Shown: positions 1-11,680, numbered from the stretch's first letter. The stretch is DNA of 64,000 bases from Diphasiastrum complanatum (GCA_029204225.1 CM055093.1:33057777-33121776); one strand, 5' to 3'. Numbers and translations: made by a program. Notes: generated by a model not told the origin, from the letters alone.

Positions 1-2980
1 AGGGTATCTTTTTTTTGTAAGAACAAGGCCTGTTTAAAAGGCTTGGGTTCAAGATTCTACAACGAATGCTTATCCAAGAATATTTATTGGTTAAGCTTCC
101 TATAATTTCATAGCCGGTCATCCTCTGCTAGTGATAGCAATATATAACCACCAGGCTTTCAGGATGTATGCTTTCTTGCCAATGACCTCACCCCCTTCTC
201 GGAAGACAATCTGTACTTTCATAATTGGACCAGGATTGTGCAGATTGAGCATCTATCTATCATGGACAATATGTGCAATGCTCTATACCAAAACTTACAG
301 TTTCAATTGACCTGTATTGCCTGAAAACTTAGATACCTTGAGCTCTTCAAGCAAAGGTCAATTTGGATTTGGCTAATTTTAATGATGACTACAACAAGAT
401 AGTGATAAGGTACGCCCTGATAACCTGTGAGTCTGACAGTGTTTGCTCATGTAAACACAGTCAATTCATGATGTTTGCTTAGTGGTCAATGGGGAACAGT
501 AAAACAGAGACACAAACAGCTCGTTAGTTTGAATAAATAGATGAAGGTGTCTTCAAAGTGCGTGTTGGAGGCTCAAACACAAGTGGTTCTCTAAAAACAG
601 ATTGGAGCATTATAAGGACAGGTTTTCTGCACAAAGAGAACTTTTAAAGCAGGGAAGGTTTTTGAGTAAGCATATATGTGAGGTACTTCAAAGGTGTTTT
701 AAGAGCCTAGAGGTATAATGACAATTGGAGCATTGTTTTCTTACGATGATGCACACTGATTGGTTTGCAACTAATGAGCAAGACATTCTTGTTGCTTCCA
801 CATTGGAAAGTATCTGCTTGTTTGAGATATGGTACTCAAATTCTCAATCCTGTGAGGATCTTTGCTTGCAAATGGGAAATCATTTGTGGGCACTTTGATA
901 TTGCATTTGTCCATTGCATTTGATGTTGCAATCGTGATCATGGTCACAGTTACATGCTTTTCTGTGATTGATTAGATCAGCTTTGAAATATTTGATATTC
1001 ATAAAGATGGCAAATCTGAACTCGTAACTATGGAAATGGAGGAAATGCTATGTTCTGACACGTAACTTACAATTCTACAAGAAGACAAAACCTGAGTGTC
1101 TTTGCTGTGTGACTACTACACACATCTATTCATTAAAAATATAAGAGACTTTCCACTTGATATTGCAAATTGGAATCCAAATATAATTTTCAAGTATTGT
1201 AGATCAAGTAACTACAAAAGTCAAATTTCAAGTATTGACCCCTTACACCAATCAAGAATCGAATGTCTTCGGCAAAGCAAATAAATAATATTGAAGAGTA
1301 GAGTCGAGCAACACACACACATATATAAAAGAATGCAAATTTGTGACCTTACATTTGAAGGAAAATAGTAATCAATGTTGTCGCTCATTGACACTACATC
1401 ATTTGATAGATAACAAAGGAGAACAATTGTAATATAACACTTGAGATTCAAAACAAACTATGTGCTTGGAAAATAAAAATTCAATACAATATTGGCCATA
1501 CATCTATGTTTTTTAAACGGTTAAAATCTTAAAAAATCAAGTCAGTCTTTATTTAAAGATGCCTTTGAAAGAGCATGTTAGAGCATCTTTATTGTAGTTG
1601 CAGATGTGTAGTTTGACAACATGCTATTGAACATTCATTGCAATCCAACATTGGCTTCAAAGACTTAACAAGCATACACGTCTTTGGATAACAAACATAA
1701 TTTACAAAAAATATGTTCAGCATGATGTGACAACTTAAGACTGCCAACATTTTCTCTTATTGTGTTCTTCACAAACACCATTCATGGATAGTTTATGCCA
1801 ATTTAAACTGTGTAAAAGACTTCAAGGATGAAGTTTTGCATAGTTTAGAGCCTTTTTTTGAGTAGGTCCAGCCACATTTACTACACATCACCGAACAAAA
1901 ATCAACACACTTATATCAAAGCTATTAAGGAACCCATTAATCATAGAAGACCTTAGATTACTACTTCATCATCGAAAACAACATTGCAATAGTCAACATG
2001 ACCACATTAATTTGGATTAAGAATACTTCAACATGCATTGACACCATTAAACATGATATCATCAATTTTATTGACACGTTCATTTCATGGGATTTAGCAA
2101 ACATATACAAGATAATCAAGCTATGCAATACATAAGCATAAACAACCTTCTACTAGAATTTTTTGCTTTTGCAAGACCAACGACTTTGTGCGGTAATACA
2201 TGCACCGCAAAGTTTTTTGGAGGCCTTGACATTATTGCATGTGGCAAATTGTTCCAAGTTGGTTGCTCCACAGCTACAATGGCTTGATCAAAATTGACTT
2301 ACCAACCGCAAAATCATCACACTCACGAGAAAATTCCAAGCCACAGATGCGTGTGTCAATGCAACTATCACCTGACTCAATAATCGTAACCTTTTGTTTG
2401 GTCAAAATAGGCTTAAGGACATGAAAGAAAGTAGGGGTTTTTAAGCTTTTAAACTGTTTCTTCAGTGTGAAAAAACTTCACCTTTCACCAATTTCAAGAC
2501 CTTGGAAAGTTGGGTCCATTTCGGTTTGAAATTGTTAAAAAAAAGTTGAAATGCAAAATGGCCTTTGAATATCATTGGGCCCTTTCACTCCAATTTTGAC
2601 CATCGATCTAGATCCAAGTGTCACATTTGCTCGATCTGGACCATCGATTCATAGAGGCATGATCCAACGATTGAGATCAGTCTGGCGCGCCCATGGTGAC
2701 TCTTGGAGACATGGGACACTAAGGCCTTAGCCGTTCTGATCGTGCGCCAGTTGATCTGCCCTCTCTTTCTCCTTCTCTCTTTGGCTATGGCTGCCTAGGA
2801 GAAATGCTAATCAATCCTTTTCCCTGGTCCGCGGCTGCTCGTGGATCCTTGTAGGTCAGTACACCAGGGCGCCCTGCTACAAGCTTTTACAACATCAAAA
2901 AACACGTTCTATGCTGAAAGATCCGAGGTTTTTCTTCTAGAAACCCTAATTTGGGGTTTTTTTTGGCTTTCTTGAACATA
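1..2980. other. No gene recognised; AT-rich intergenic DNA
   Basis: I see no coding region here that I can support. Open frames are short (under 80 codons), lack family motifs and overlap each other on both strands. A short (AC)n/(AT)n patch lies near 1312-1327. The part from about 2560 to 2900 is less AT-rich, contains repeated GATC-type words, and probably belongs to the degenerate minus-strand retroelement that follows. Confidence 0.5.
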
Positions 2981-2982
2981 AA

Positions 2983-3480
2983 TCAACCCGCTGTCAGGAA
3001 TTTTCTGATAACTCCCTCCTCCACTGAGGTCGCCCTGCTACTAGCAATCTGATAGAATTGACGACATACGTTAAACGGGGCTCTATCAACTGCACACCTT
3101 TCCGATTTGCCTAAAAAATTCTTGGCTTTCCGCAAACGAGCCTGGCTCAACATTAGAAAGCTTTTCCCTTCCAAGAATTTGTGCAGAGCCCTGAGTGCCA
3201 AACTTGTCGTTTTCATGACGTTTTTCCTAGCAATTTAAACTAGATTGCAGCCACCCATGGCTCTGATACCAAATTAACAATTTACAAATCGAAAAATTTG
3301 AGACACACATTCACACGAAAAAACTCTCACGCATACAAAGCAACCACACATTGTCCTTGACAAGAGGAACAATTACAAGTTATGTATTTGATAGGGCTTA
3401 GTAGACAGTAGCCCATTAGTCTAGAGCCTAGAAAGAGAAATTAGGACCGTAAAATAAACAGCCAATGTTTGCTATTTTAA
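2983..3480 (-). mobile_element. 5' end of a decayed minus-strand LTR retrotransposon
   Basis: Positions 3260-3271 read GCTCTGATACCA, the reverse complement of TGGTATCAGAGC, the initiator-methionine tRNA primer-binding site used by most plant copia and many gypsy elements. DNA to its right (about 3272-3480) would be the 5' LTR on the minus strand. DNA to its left would be the leader and start of the internal region, with a 77-codon minus-strand frame at 2983-3216 that I do not recognise. No polymerase domain or partner LTR is visible, so this is a truncated relic. The outer LTR boundary is uncertain. Confidence 0.55.
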
Positions 3481-4180
3481 AGTTGCCCATGCGACAGTCC
3501 ATGAACTATTTATACATCTTTGGATTGTCCATGACTATGATGGCAAAACAATAATTTGCTCCTTGAATTCGGCCCATATCATGGGTTTGAGGGACAGGTC
3601 TCTCCACTAGAAGAAGGCCTTTCCCTCAAGATGCTCTTGAAATTTTCTTGTAGTTCACTCACAAGGACCTGTCAAGTTTGCAAAATTACTCAAACCTTTA
3701 ACACAATCCATAGTCTCTACACAATTTGGGTTGAAATCTATTTTGACCCTGAGAATTGAAATCTAAATTGATTTTTGTCTTCGATTGACGGGTTGAATAG
3801 ACTCAAAGTCTACTTTGATCCCTAAGGTCAAAATCAAAAAATTTGACCTGTCATTTTGACCCTACATCCATTTCGATCCCTGGTCTTATTTTGACCCTAG
3901 ACTATTTGGTTAATATGTCTATTGGGTCAAGATTCTATTTTGGCCCAAAGGAAGTACATCTGTTTCATGCGAAGTTGACAACTATCTACCATGTACTTAA
4001 TGATTAAATTTCAATGGTTATCTAATATAAACTGATCATTAAAAGTTGTGTGCATAGAATATAGAAAATTTTTGGTAAAGAGTGCCTTTAGGTAAGGACA
4101 AGGCCAAAGGCCAAAAGGTGTCACAATTTTCGCATTTACACCAACGTTATTTTTGGCGAAGCCCGACGACGCAGCCTCTT
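3481..4180. other. Intergenic, degenerate TTTTGACCCTA-like words
   Basis: No gene is visible. Between about 3720 and 3960 the words TTTTGACCCT, TTTGATCCCT and similar recur irregularly. They are too diverged to be called a satellite. The last 100 bases may belong to the start of the copia LTR that follows. Confidence 0.4.
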
Positions 4181-4776
4181 CACACCCGTTCTATGCATTG
4201 TGCGATTAGATTTGACAACAGCAGCAGCCACCCACGATCTCTTACAAATGGCACAATCACTTTTGTACCTTCTTCATCTGCACACCTGTAAAATTTATGT
4301 ATATAGTGAGTACCATCTCGGTATTCAGAAAATAAGCGTCAAACAAGTAGAAAATAAGCGATATCAGTAAGCTTGATTTTCATAACATGTGAGACAAACA
4401 TTGTAGATGCTTTCACGCATTGATTCCTTCTTTCAGACAGATTGTCAGTAATAGGTTCATAACCTTTATAGATTGTAGTACGCAGTTTCGTCCACTATTG
4501 TTTTGTGCTCACTTGCATTATTGACTTCTATATTTCGTTATACTTAATCTGATTACAGCTCTGTCTGTTTCTGCGTTCAGATTTGTGTCAATACTACAAT
4601 GCTATTCTATGTTCTGTCTGGCCATCTGATTGATTTGTCTGGTTGTCTGCTCATCACTTCCGTTACGACTGCGCATTAAAACTTTAAAACTATTATGTTC
4701 TTGTGTTCGCCTACTAAGTCACCAGTAGTGCACGCAACGAGAAGAGAAATCGAGTTCCAATTTTTTTCTTCCGACA
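4180..4776 (+). repeat. 5' LTR (partial) of copia element A
   Basis: The right end is fixed by the primer-binding site that starts at 4777; the LTR ends ...CCGACA. Its last ~400 bp resemble the LTR at 60736-61507: both carry the words ACATTGTAGATGCTTT, a CTTCAGAC.GATTGTCA..AATA stretch and a terminal GTGCACGCA. The two elements therefore belong to one family. The left boundary is not sharp because the 5' part has diverged. Confidence 0.6.
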
Positions 4777-4788
4777 TGGTATCAGAGC
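4777..4788 (+). other. Primer-binding site of copia element A (tRNA-iMet type)
   Basis: Exact TGGTATCAGAGC directly after the LTR end. This sequence pairs with the 3' end of initiator methionine tRNA and primes minus-strand cDNA synthesis. It sets the plus orientation of the element. Confidence 0.85.
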
Positions 4789-5040
4789 GATAGGTTACTA
4801 TTCTCTAATTATTTTAGAGCTTTAACATCAGAAACAATCTAATTTCTCAAGCGGTTTTATGTCAGAGCTATTTCAATAGTCTGATAAGCTTTCCACAGAC
4901 CTAATTCTACTAGCCGATAGGATAATTGCTTTCTTGTTCTGTAATTTAGCACTAGATTTTCATACTTAAGTCACTGATAGTTACTACTATCACCTAGACT
5001 AATCTTCCACATAGATTCCCAAGGGAAGTCCAATCCTATC

Positions 5041-5580
5041 ATGGACAAGCTTGATGGAGCCAATTACCATCTGTGGAAATCTAAGATGAGAACCGTGCTA
5101 ATGGCTAAGGAGTTTTATGACATTGTTACAGGTGCAGAGGGAATGCCCAAAGCTAACGACACATCAATCTCCAGATGGAAGCTGAAGGATGGCAAAGCAT
5201 TTGCGATGATCATCCTCAACATTTTAGATACTCAGATTAGCCATGAGTCCGAAGCTCAGACATCCATGAAAGTTTGGAACATCTTGAGCAAATTATACGA
5301 AGTGCGAGATATAGCTTCCAAGATACATCTCAAGAAAAAATTTTACTCCCTCAAGATGGCAAATGGTGATTTCTTGTAGAATCACATCAACCAATTCAAG
5401 AACCTATTGAAGCAAATGGCTGTTGTCGGATCTGTCATTGACGATCAAGATGCAATAATGCAACTGCTTACAAGCTTGCCAAGCTCATACGACAGCTAGG
5501 TGATGATCATCACGACGCATCCAAAACTGACTCTTTCAAGAGTCATTACAATGTTGTTGCAAGAAGACACGTGAAGGAAC
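5041..5580 (+). pseudogene. Copia gag (UBN2-type) of element A, broken
   Basis: Encodes the N-terminal gag region of a Ty1/copia element, the capsid-like protein that packages element RNA. The frame starts with MDKLDGANYHLWKSKMRTVL, matching the usual L-x-G-x-N-Y-x-x-W motif of copia gag, and runs to a TAG at 5377-5379. The same frame then continues with gag-like sequence (a QFKNLLKQMA block, then a LLTSLPSSYDS block and another stop) to about 5580. The CCHC zinc knuckle and protease that should follow are absent: a foreign LTR copy occupies 5591-6273 instead. With several stops and the interruption it cannot be functional. Confidence 0.8.
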
Positions 5581-5590
5581 GAAGCCCCCA

Positions 5591-6273
5591 GTGAGCCCCT
5601 TTGTAATTAAAATAAAACTTGAGACCCAAAGTCATTTTAAACTTAGAAGTCTATTATTTTAGAGTTGGGTCCAAATGGAGACTCACATGAATCATGTGAA
5701 ATCCAATGTACTTTTTTAAGACCTTTGGATCAAGTTGGGTCCAAGATGAATGGATAGGATAAGTGTACATATTAGCCAATAGTCTTTTGGGGCAAGGGCC
5801 TTCCCCATTTATAAAAAAACACCTCATGTACTCTATTTTTCATGTTTAATGAGAAGGAGGAAACTCTACCAAATTGGAGAGCCAAGCATCCTCATTTGCT
5901 AAGCACTCATGCTAATGCTTTTGTTGTGTGTTTCTAATTGTTTCCATTTCTATGTTGTTGTTTTAATAGTTTTGGTTTCTCCATTAGCATGCATTTTGAG
6001 CTTTTGAGCTAACCTCCCTCTCCACTCTATCTCTCTCTTCTCTCTTCTCCTCTCTATCTCTTCTATTCTTCTCTTCTCTTTCACACAAAATCTTGATGAA
6101 TGTTAGTTTAGTAGAGTAGAGTTAGGGGTGTGTAGTGTTAGTGGTGATAGAGGTAGAGAAAAAGTAGAGAACTATCTAAAAGTCGCATCTATTCATAGTT
6201 AGGCACCTATCCAGTGTTCTAACCCTTGTTGACAGGCGGGAGGGCTACTACTACGCGAGATCTTCGACCCTAC
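5591..6273 (+). repeat. LTR-B copy (5'-truncated) nested in copia element A
   Basis: This stretch is a copy of the LTR found at 27122-27920 (same strand) and 24353-25167 (opposite strand). Shared features are a TTAAAATAAAAC segment, GAGTTGGGTCCAAAT, a CT-rich stretch, and the end GATCTTCGACCCTACA. It lacks roughly the first 180-190 bases of the full LTR. It separates the gag of element A from its pre-integrase region, so it arrived later. I see no clear target duplication, consistent with truncation or rearrangement. Confidence 0.75.
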
Positions 6274-6344
6274 ATCAATAAGCAGAATCACTAATTCTGG
6301 TCGTAGGGTTTAAATCGATACAGAGGGTTGCACCATTCTTGACA

Positions 6345-8300
6345 AATCTAGGAAAGTTTTAGCTTTCGGTAGAAGATGTGGCTATCTTTATAAGCTTAAT
6401 CACTGTTATTCTATAAATAGTGAAGCTCTTCACACTTCTACTTCTGAATCTATTGATATGTTGTGGCATTTCAGATTAGGCCATTTAAATTTCAATAGTA
6501 TTCAACAAATGTCAAATCAGAATGTAGTGCAAAATCTTCCATATATTGGCAAATCAAATTCTCCTTGTGAAAGCTGTATTATCAATAAACATGCCAGAAG
6601 TCCATTCATTTTAGCTTCAATTCATACTTCTAGAGATTTGCTAGATCTTGTGCATAGTAATATTTATGGCCCGATGCAGACTGTTTCCACAGGGGGAGCC
6701 CTCTATTTTCTAACATTTATTGATGATTTTTCTCGAAGAAATGTCACTTATTTCCTGAAGAACAAATCCGAAGCATTCAAGTTTTTTAAACAGTTCAAAG
6801 CATCTGGAGAAAATCAGACCCAGAGAAAAATCAAGGCTCTACGTACTAATGGAGGGGGAGAAGTCATCTCCACCGAATTCAAGAAGTTCTGCAAGGCAAA
6901 CGAAATACATCAACAATATACAACGAGCTACTCACCTCAGTCCAATGGTGTAGCAGAAAGGAAGAACCGGACACTTATCGAAAGTGCTAAGAGCATGCTA
7001 GCCCATGCCTCTCTTCCAAATTTTTTTTGGACAGAAGCTATCATGGCTTACTCTCAGATCCCTGCTGATCTAAGAAAGAAGCTGGATGACACAAGCAGAA
7101 AATCGATTTTCATGACTACTCCCCAGGTCACAAGGCATACAAGCTCTATAATCTGGACACACATAAAACATTCACTAGTAGAGATGTCATTTTTGTGGAA
7201 GACCAATTTTTTGACCACAAAGGAAAAGCTCGAGAAAATTCCAATCCAAGTATCGAAAACAGCTCCACGATTGAAAAACAGAAAATCGATACTGACTCAA
7301 AAAATTATTCAGAATCTCAATGGATCGAATCACATCAGAGGATTGAAGTTCAGCCCAGAAGATCAAACCGATCTAGACAGCTTCCATTCCAATTTATGGA
7401 TGATCCAGTCTGCTATTTTGTGTAGGAACCAAGCACTATATCAAAGGCAATGTCAACTCCTGATGCTGATCATTTGAAAGCTACAATGGACACAGAATTC
7501 AATTCTCTGATTGAGAATCAAACATGGACTGTAACTAAGCTATCAAAGGATCGAAATCTGATTCCATGCGAATGGATATTCAAAGCAAAGCATGATGCTG
7601 AAGGAAGATTAAATCGATACAAGGCCAAGCTGGTCGCCAAAGGCTTCTCCCGGGCTCCAAATCTGGATTATTTCGAGACCTTCAACCCTGTTGTTAAGCA
7701 TGCTTCAATTCGATTACTTCTTTCCTATACAGCCGCAGCAGATCTCGATGTCCACCAAATGGATGTCCAGACCGCTTTTCTCAATGGGACTATCGAGGAA
7801 GAGATTTATATGTCGCAACTAGAGGAATACGAACTGAAGGATAAGGAGCACCTAGTGTGCAAAATCCACAAGGCTCTATATGGTCTGAAACAGTCACAAA
7901 GAGCCTAGTTTTAGAAAATTAATGCATTTCTAATCGAGAATGGTTTTATTCCAAACTTGGCAGACTCGAATGTCTATATCAAGTTTGTATCGGATTCCTT
8001 TATAATCATCACTCTTTATGTAGATGATATGTTATCGTTTAGTAACAATCTAAATTTGTTGAAGGACACCAAATGCATGCTATCACATGAATACAAGATG
8101 ACTGATATGGGTCCAGCCCATTATTGTCTCGGAATTCAGATTCAACAAATTCAATCCAGCAGTCAACTTTTCATCAATCAACAATGATATCTCACCAACG
8201 TGCTGGACAAATATGGAATGACCAACTACAAATCGAGCTACTTTCCACTCGACCTTGGTCTGAAGCTGTCAAAGATCAATGTCTTCAAACCGAGGCAGAA
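6345..8300 (+). pseudogene. Copia pol remnant (integrase and reverse transcriptase) of element A
   Basis: Domains in Ty1/copia order. First, a GAG-pre-integrase zinc-finger region (WHFRLGHLNF, then CESC) at about 6460-6610. Second, the integrase core ([30 protein letters not shown]) at about 6640-7040. Third, a collapsed linker with an internal deletion. Fourth, reverse transcriptase from 7450 (WIFKAKHDAEGRLNRYKAKL, QMDVQTAFLNG, then YVDDM at about 8019-8033). Stops occur at 7423, 7906 and 8186, and the integrase has lost its C-terminal region. Similarity fades after about 8290, so the RNase H domain and 3' LTR are missing. The reading frame is dead. Confidence 0.85.
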
Positions 8301-9123
8301 AAGGAGGAAATGTTTAACATTTTTCTCTTTTTCCTCTTTCTTTATTTTTTCATTAATTGTAAATAGTTATGTTTATACATCCTCTTTGTTTTGCCCCCTC
8401 CTATCTGAGGATATTATCAACAAAAATTTTTTTCCTCCTTTTGCTATCGCCTCTATATCGCTATCGTCTCTTGCCCCCCATTCACATTCCCTCCTTACCG
8501 CATTCAGGATCACGTTGCCATGCCAACAACGTCAAAGACAAGCATAGGTGCCAAGGGACTATCACCAATTTGTACCAGGGGCATGTTAAAAGATTCTCAC
8601 ACAAATTTTCTAATGGGATTCCAGATGTTGCAAATTGAATGAGGAGTATCTCAAGGAGGAATCAACCCTAGAATTACTAGAGAGCATTGACAAAATACCG
8701 ACAAAGGAGCCCTGGAATCCACATTTAGTGAGAGCGTCACCATCAATGAAGTCGACAAGTAGTGGGCCGACTAACGAGTGAAACAAAGCCCAACGCTTCA
8801 CAAACCTACTTTACGACGACGAGAACAAGAATATGGTCAAGTCAGCAAAAGTTATTAGATCTACCGAAAATGAAAAGTCAGACACTCATAAAAGATGCAA
8901 TGTACTTGCAAGCCAAAAGTGCAAGAAGTAGAGGTAGACTAGCTCTCAAATGGGCCCAAAATGAAAAGGGACCCAAGTAAAAAATGAATGTGGTTTAGAC
9001 TTTTTTAGGAAAGTCAAGTTGTTATGGCACATGGTTTTGGGTCCACCAAAAAGACTAACTCTAGTATTGTCTATACAAGGGCATGTGACAACATTTTTGT
9101 GTTTGCGCTTTTCATTTGCAAAG

Positions 9124-9125
<2 letters not shown>
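8301..9125. other. No gene recognised; flank of copia element A
   Basis: A T/C-rich stretch (8300-8480) is followed by unremarkable DNA. Overlapping short frames exist but have no recognisable motif. Confidence 0.4.

Positions 9126-9173
<48 letters not shown>
9126..9173 (+). repeat. (GA)n microsatellite
   Basis: About 24 uninterrupted GA units. Apparent Arg-Glu repeat proteins across it are translation artefacts. Confidence 0.97.
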
Positions 9174-9175
<2 letters not shown>

Positions 9176-9430
9176 CCCCTCCTCCTCCTATTTTTCATTA
9201 TCTAAGGACCTCCTCTTTTGTGCTTTCCATTTGTGGATGATGAATGCTTGATCATGTTATTGTTTATTCATGTTATCACAATCAAGAACTATTATTAGCA
9301 CAAGCACTCTTTTCATTTAGTTCCTAAAACTAATCCACACAATCTACATACAACCAAAATAGGCATTAAATCCAAAACATGGAGTGATCATTAAGATCCT
9401 TAGGTAGATTTCAATAGGTTCGAGACATAT

Positions 9431-9930
9431 GACGCACAAGCTTTAATGTCTGTGCGTCCTCGCCCCGCACCCCGGCTGTACACCCCGTTGGTTCCCACAT
9501 TCCCGACTATCGGCTGTTGGGTCCCGGGCACCGACTACTGGCTCCCGGGCACTTGGACCCACTCCCTGCGCCACATTTTTGGAGCGCTCGGAGTGCAAAC
9601 TCCACTACCTTGCATGTGCATGTGCATGACACTCGGTGGTCGTGGTGCTTGGGGGATCGGGTGGGCGCCGATGCCCGGGACCCAATGGGGGGTGCCTGGG
9701 ACACACTACCTACGGGAAAAAGTGGGCGTCGGTGTCCGATACATGTGGGCATCGGCACCCAGACATGCGGCCCACCAAGACACCATGGCTAAGAAAACAT
9801 TTTCCCGGACGATCCTGAGCTTATGCAGGCAGTCGGGCTCGGCGGTACGGGTGCAGGGCGGTACAGGGTCATGGCACGGGTCGTGCGCACAGGCTTAAAT
9901 GCCGCACAAGCTTAAATGCCTGTGCAACAT
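9431..9930. repeat. GC-rich block bounded by direct repeats
   Basis: About 450 bp with far higher GC than its surroundings lies between two near-identical ~22-bp words: GCACAAGCTTTAATGTCTGT at about 9434 and GCACAAGCTTAAATGCCTGT at about 9905, both followed by GC. Inside, words such as GTCCCGGGCACC, GCCCGGGACCC and GGGCGTCGGTGTC recur loosely in both orientations. Overlapping long frames on both strands are explained by base composition. It could be a small non-autonomous insertion or an LTR fragment; I recognise no coding domain. Confidence 0.5.
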
Positions 9931-10620
9931 TCATCCCGAGGCGATTTTAATACATTGTTCACCTCCCTTGAGAAGATCAACCTCTTGAGGAGAAGATCTA
10001 CCTCCAAGGATGCCTAGATAGCAAAAAAGAAACCGAACCAAAGAAAGAACAACCAGGAAAATGGTAAAGAACAAAAAGAAAGAGGCAAGAGAATGAACAT
10101 CACCCCAAATCTAGGCTTATCGAACATGTTTTTTGCCATGCAATGACAATAAAACAAGGTGATCGATACATCACGCGGAAAGCTTGGTCTTACACAACAC
10201 ATTCAAATTGGAAAAAAAAAAAAAACTAAAACAAAGGTTGCATTTCAAAAGAAGTAAAAAATTAGAAAAATACTTTAAATGCTTAACCTCAACAAAAAAA
10301 ACGAGAATTAAAAAATTAAAAATACTTCAATGCTCAAACTCAACAAAGATTGCATTTCAAAAGAATTAAAAAAAGAAAAGAAAAAACAACTTTAATGCTT
10401 AAACTCACATCAGAGTGACACCTCAGCTTTTTAGCAATCATTAGAATAACAGCTTAAGGATACTGTGGCAAACCTAAAATCCTAGATGTGATTATGTGGT
10501 GAAGTTGGCTAGGTTTTTGCTTGGGGAGCCATGCTAGCTTGATCTACAAAGTGATTCATTTTAGAATGAAGAAAAATCCAGAATATTCTCCTCTTCACCA
10601 TCCAAACAAAAAAAATTCAA
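9931..10620. other. Upstream flank of the NF-YB gene
   Basis: A-rich DNA with a loose internal duplication: AACTCAACAAAGATTGCATTTCAAAAG-like text near 10340 resembles text near 10230, each followed by AATGCTTAAACTCA. No gene is visible. The segment 9960-10015 (AAGATCTACCTCC word) looks like retroelement leader or LTR debris. Confidence 0.35.
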
Positions 10621-10821
10621 GTTCCTTTTCGTGTTTTTGGTTTTATTTCTTCTTTCTTTGTATTTGAGTTTGTTTTCGTATCTCTACTTTTCTTCTTCCC
10701 ATTTTTGTTCAAAAATTCTGAGCTATTCAGGTTTTTGTATTCTACCCTCCCGATCGTCCTCCTCTTTGTCGCGGCGTCGATCGATCGAGTGGCATCACCA
10801 ATATCGGTATGGGTGTCGGTG

Positions 10822-10904
10822 ATGGATGCGAAGCTGCGAGAAGTCAAGAATCCTGTGAAATGCAGCAGAGATTGATGAGGAATTACCATGCAAGAATTCT
10901 GTGA
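10822..10904 (+). promoter_or_regulatory. Upstream ORFs in the NF-YB leader
   Basis: Two short ATG frames precede the main frame. One of 17 codons spans 10822-10875 (MDAKLREV...). The second, of 9 codons, spans 10875-10904 and starts on the last base of the first stop codon. If the leader is transcribed unspliced, these could lower translation of the NF-YB start. Their function is inference only. Confidence 0.35.
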
Positions 10905-10936
10905 AATGCAGCAGACATTGATGAGGAATTACCATG
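10845..10936 (+). repeat. 46-bp tandem duplication in the NF-YB leader
   Basis: Positions 10845-10890 and 10891-10936 are two copies of a 46-bp unit (CAAGAATCCTGTGAAATGCA and CAAGAATTCTGTGAAATGCA starts), differing at only a few positions. The second copy lies in the NF-YB frame, so the duplication supplies an alternative in-frame ATG upstream of the preferred start. Confidence 0.9.
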
Positions 10937-10998
10937 GCGAGCTCTCACAGGTTTTTGTGTTGAGGTTTGTGATTCTCGGGGAAATAGTGGAAAATTTG

Positions 10999-11589
10999 AT
11001 GGCAGAGCATTATGGTGGCCATCACGGTAGCCAAGATAGTAGCCCGCACTCGGACAATGAGTCTGGTGGGCATGACAGTGGGGGTTATGATCACAGTATC
11101 CGTGAGCAGGATCGATTCCTTCCCGTAGCAAATGTGAGCAGAATCATGAAGAGGGCACTTCCGGCCAACGCAAAGATATCCAAAGATGCAAAGGAAACGA
11201 TGCAAGAGTGTGTTTCGGAGTTTATCAGCTTTGTCACGGGAGAGGCCACCGTGAATGGGGATGATCTGTTGTGGGCAATGAGCACGCTAGGGTTTGAGGA
11301 ATACGTCGAGCCTCTGAAGCTTTACCTTCAGAAGTACCGAGAGACAGAAGGTGAAAAGATATTAGGGACTAAACAGGGGGAGCAACAAGCAGGCAAGGAA
11401 GGGGGTGTAACAAATGGTAATGCGAATGGAGGGTTGCCCGTTTCCATGCAAATGATGCAGCAGCAAGCTCATCCATATGCACGGCTACCACCAAATATGA
11501 TGCATGATCAACAGATGATGGCACCATACCAGATAGGCGGTGGCACCAGTGGTGTTGGTGGTGGGGGTCTGGGCGGGCAGCATTGCTGA
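10999..11589 (+). CDS. NF-YB (CCAAT-binding factor subunit B, non-LEC1 type) with a histone-fold deletion
   Basis: A histone-fold subunit of the trimeric NF-Y transcription factor. NF-YB pairs with NF-YC, and the dimer recruits NF-YA to CCAAT boxes in the nucleus. I start at 10999 ([13 protein letters not shown]), giving 196 residues, because plant NF-YB proteins begin this way; the frame is open back to 10888, so a longer 233-residue form is possible. The conserved domain starts near residue 35 ([20 protein letters not shown]) and runs to about residue 117 ([12 protein letters not shown]). Lys/Ser choices ([16 protein letters not shown]) place it with non-LEC1 members. Between residues 83 and 84 (GEA|TVNGDD), ten residues that family members normally carry (SDKCQREKRK type) are missing, in frame. 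This removes the end of helix alpha-2 and the loop before alpha-3, so DNA or partner binding may be impaired. The C-terminus is Met/Gln- then Gly-rich. The coding region has no intron. Confidence 0.85.
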   Translation: MAEHYGGHHGSQDSSPHSDNESGGHDSGGYDHSIREQDRFLPVANVSRIMKRALPANAKISKDAKETMQECVSEFISFVTGEATVNGDDLLWAMSTLGFEEYVEPLKLYLQKYRETEGEKILGTKQGEQQAGKEGGVTNGNANGGLPVSMQMMQQQAHPYARLPPNMMHDQQMMAPYQIGGGTSGVGGGGLGGQHC

Positions 11590-11680
11590 AATGCATATTT
11601 TACCCCTTTTGGAAGTCGTTTCCATCAAATTTTTGGTCAATCGCGTCATGGATCACTTTTGCTGAGTCCAGTTTTTCAAC

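Noticed and set aside
3720-3960. Telomere-like TTTTGACCCTA words
   Set aside because: Spacing and sequence are irregular and differ from the plant telomere TTTAGGG; no array.
4777-4788. TGGTATCAGAGC sites as parts of tRNA genes
   Set aside because: Each sits beside an LTR end and no cloverleaf can be drawn; they are primer-binding sites.
9019-9251. Arg-Glu repeat open frames across GA tracts (also 28381-28641, 36071-36340, 54902-55096)
   Set aside because: They are translations of dinucleotide microsatellites with no conserved flanks.
9446-9898. 150-codon frame in the GC-rich block, with antisense and shifted long frames
   Set aside because: High GC lowers stop frequency in all frames; no motif, no codon pattern, no neighbours.
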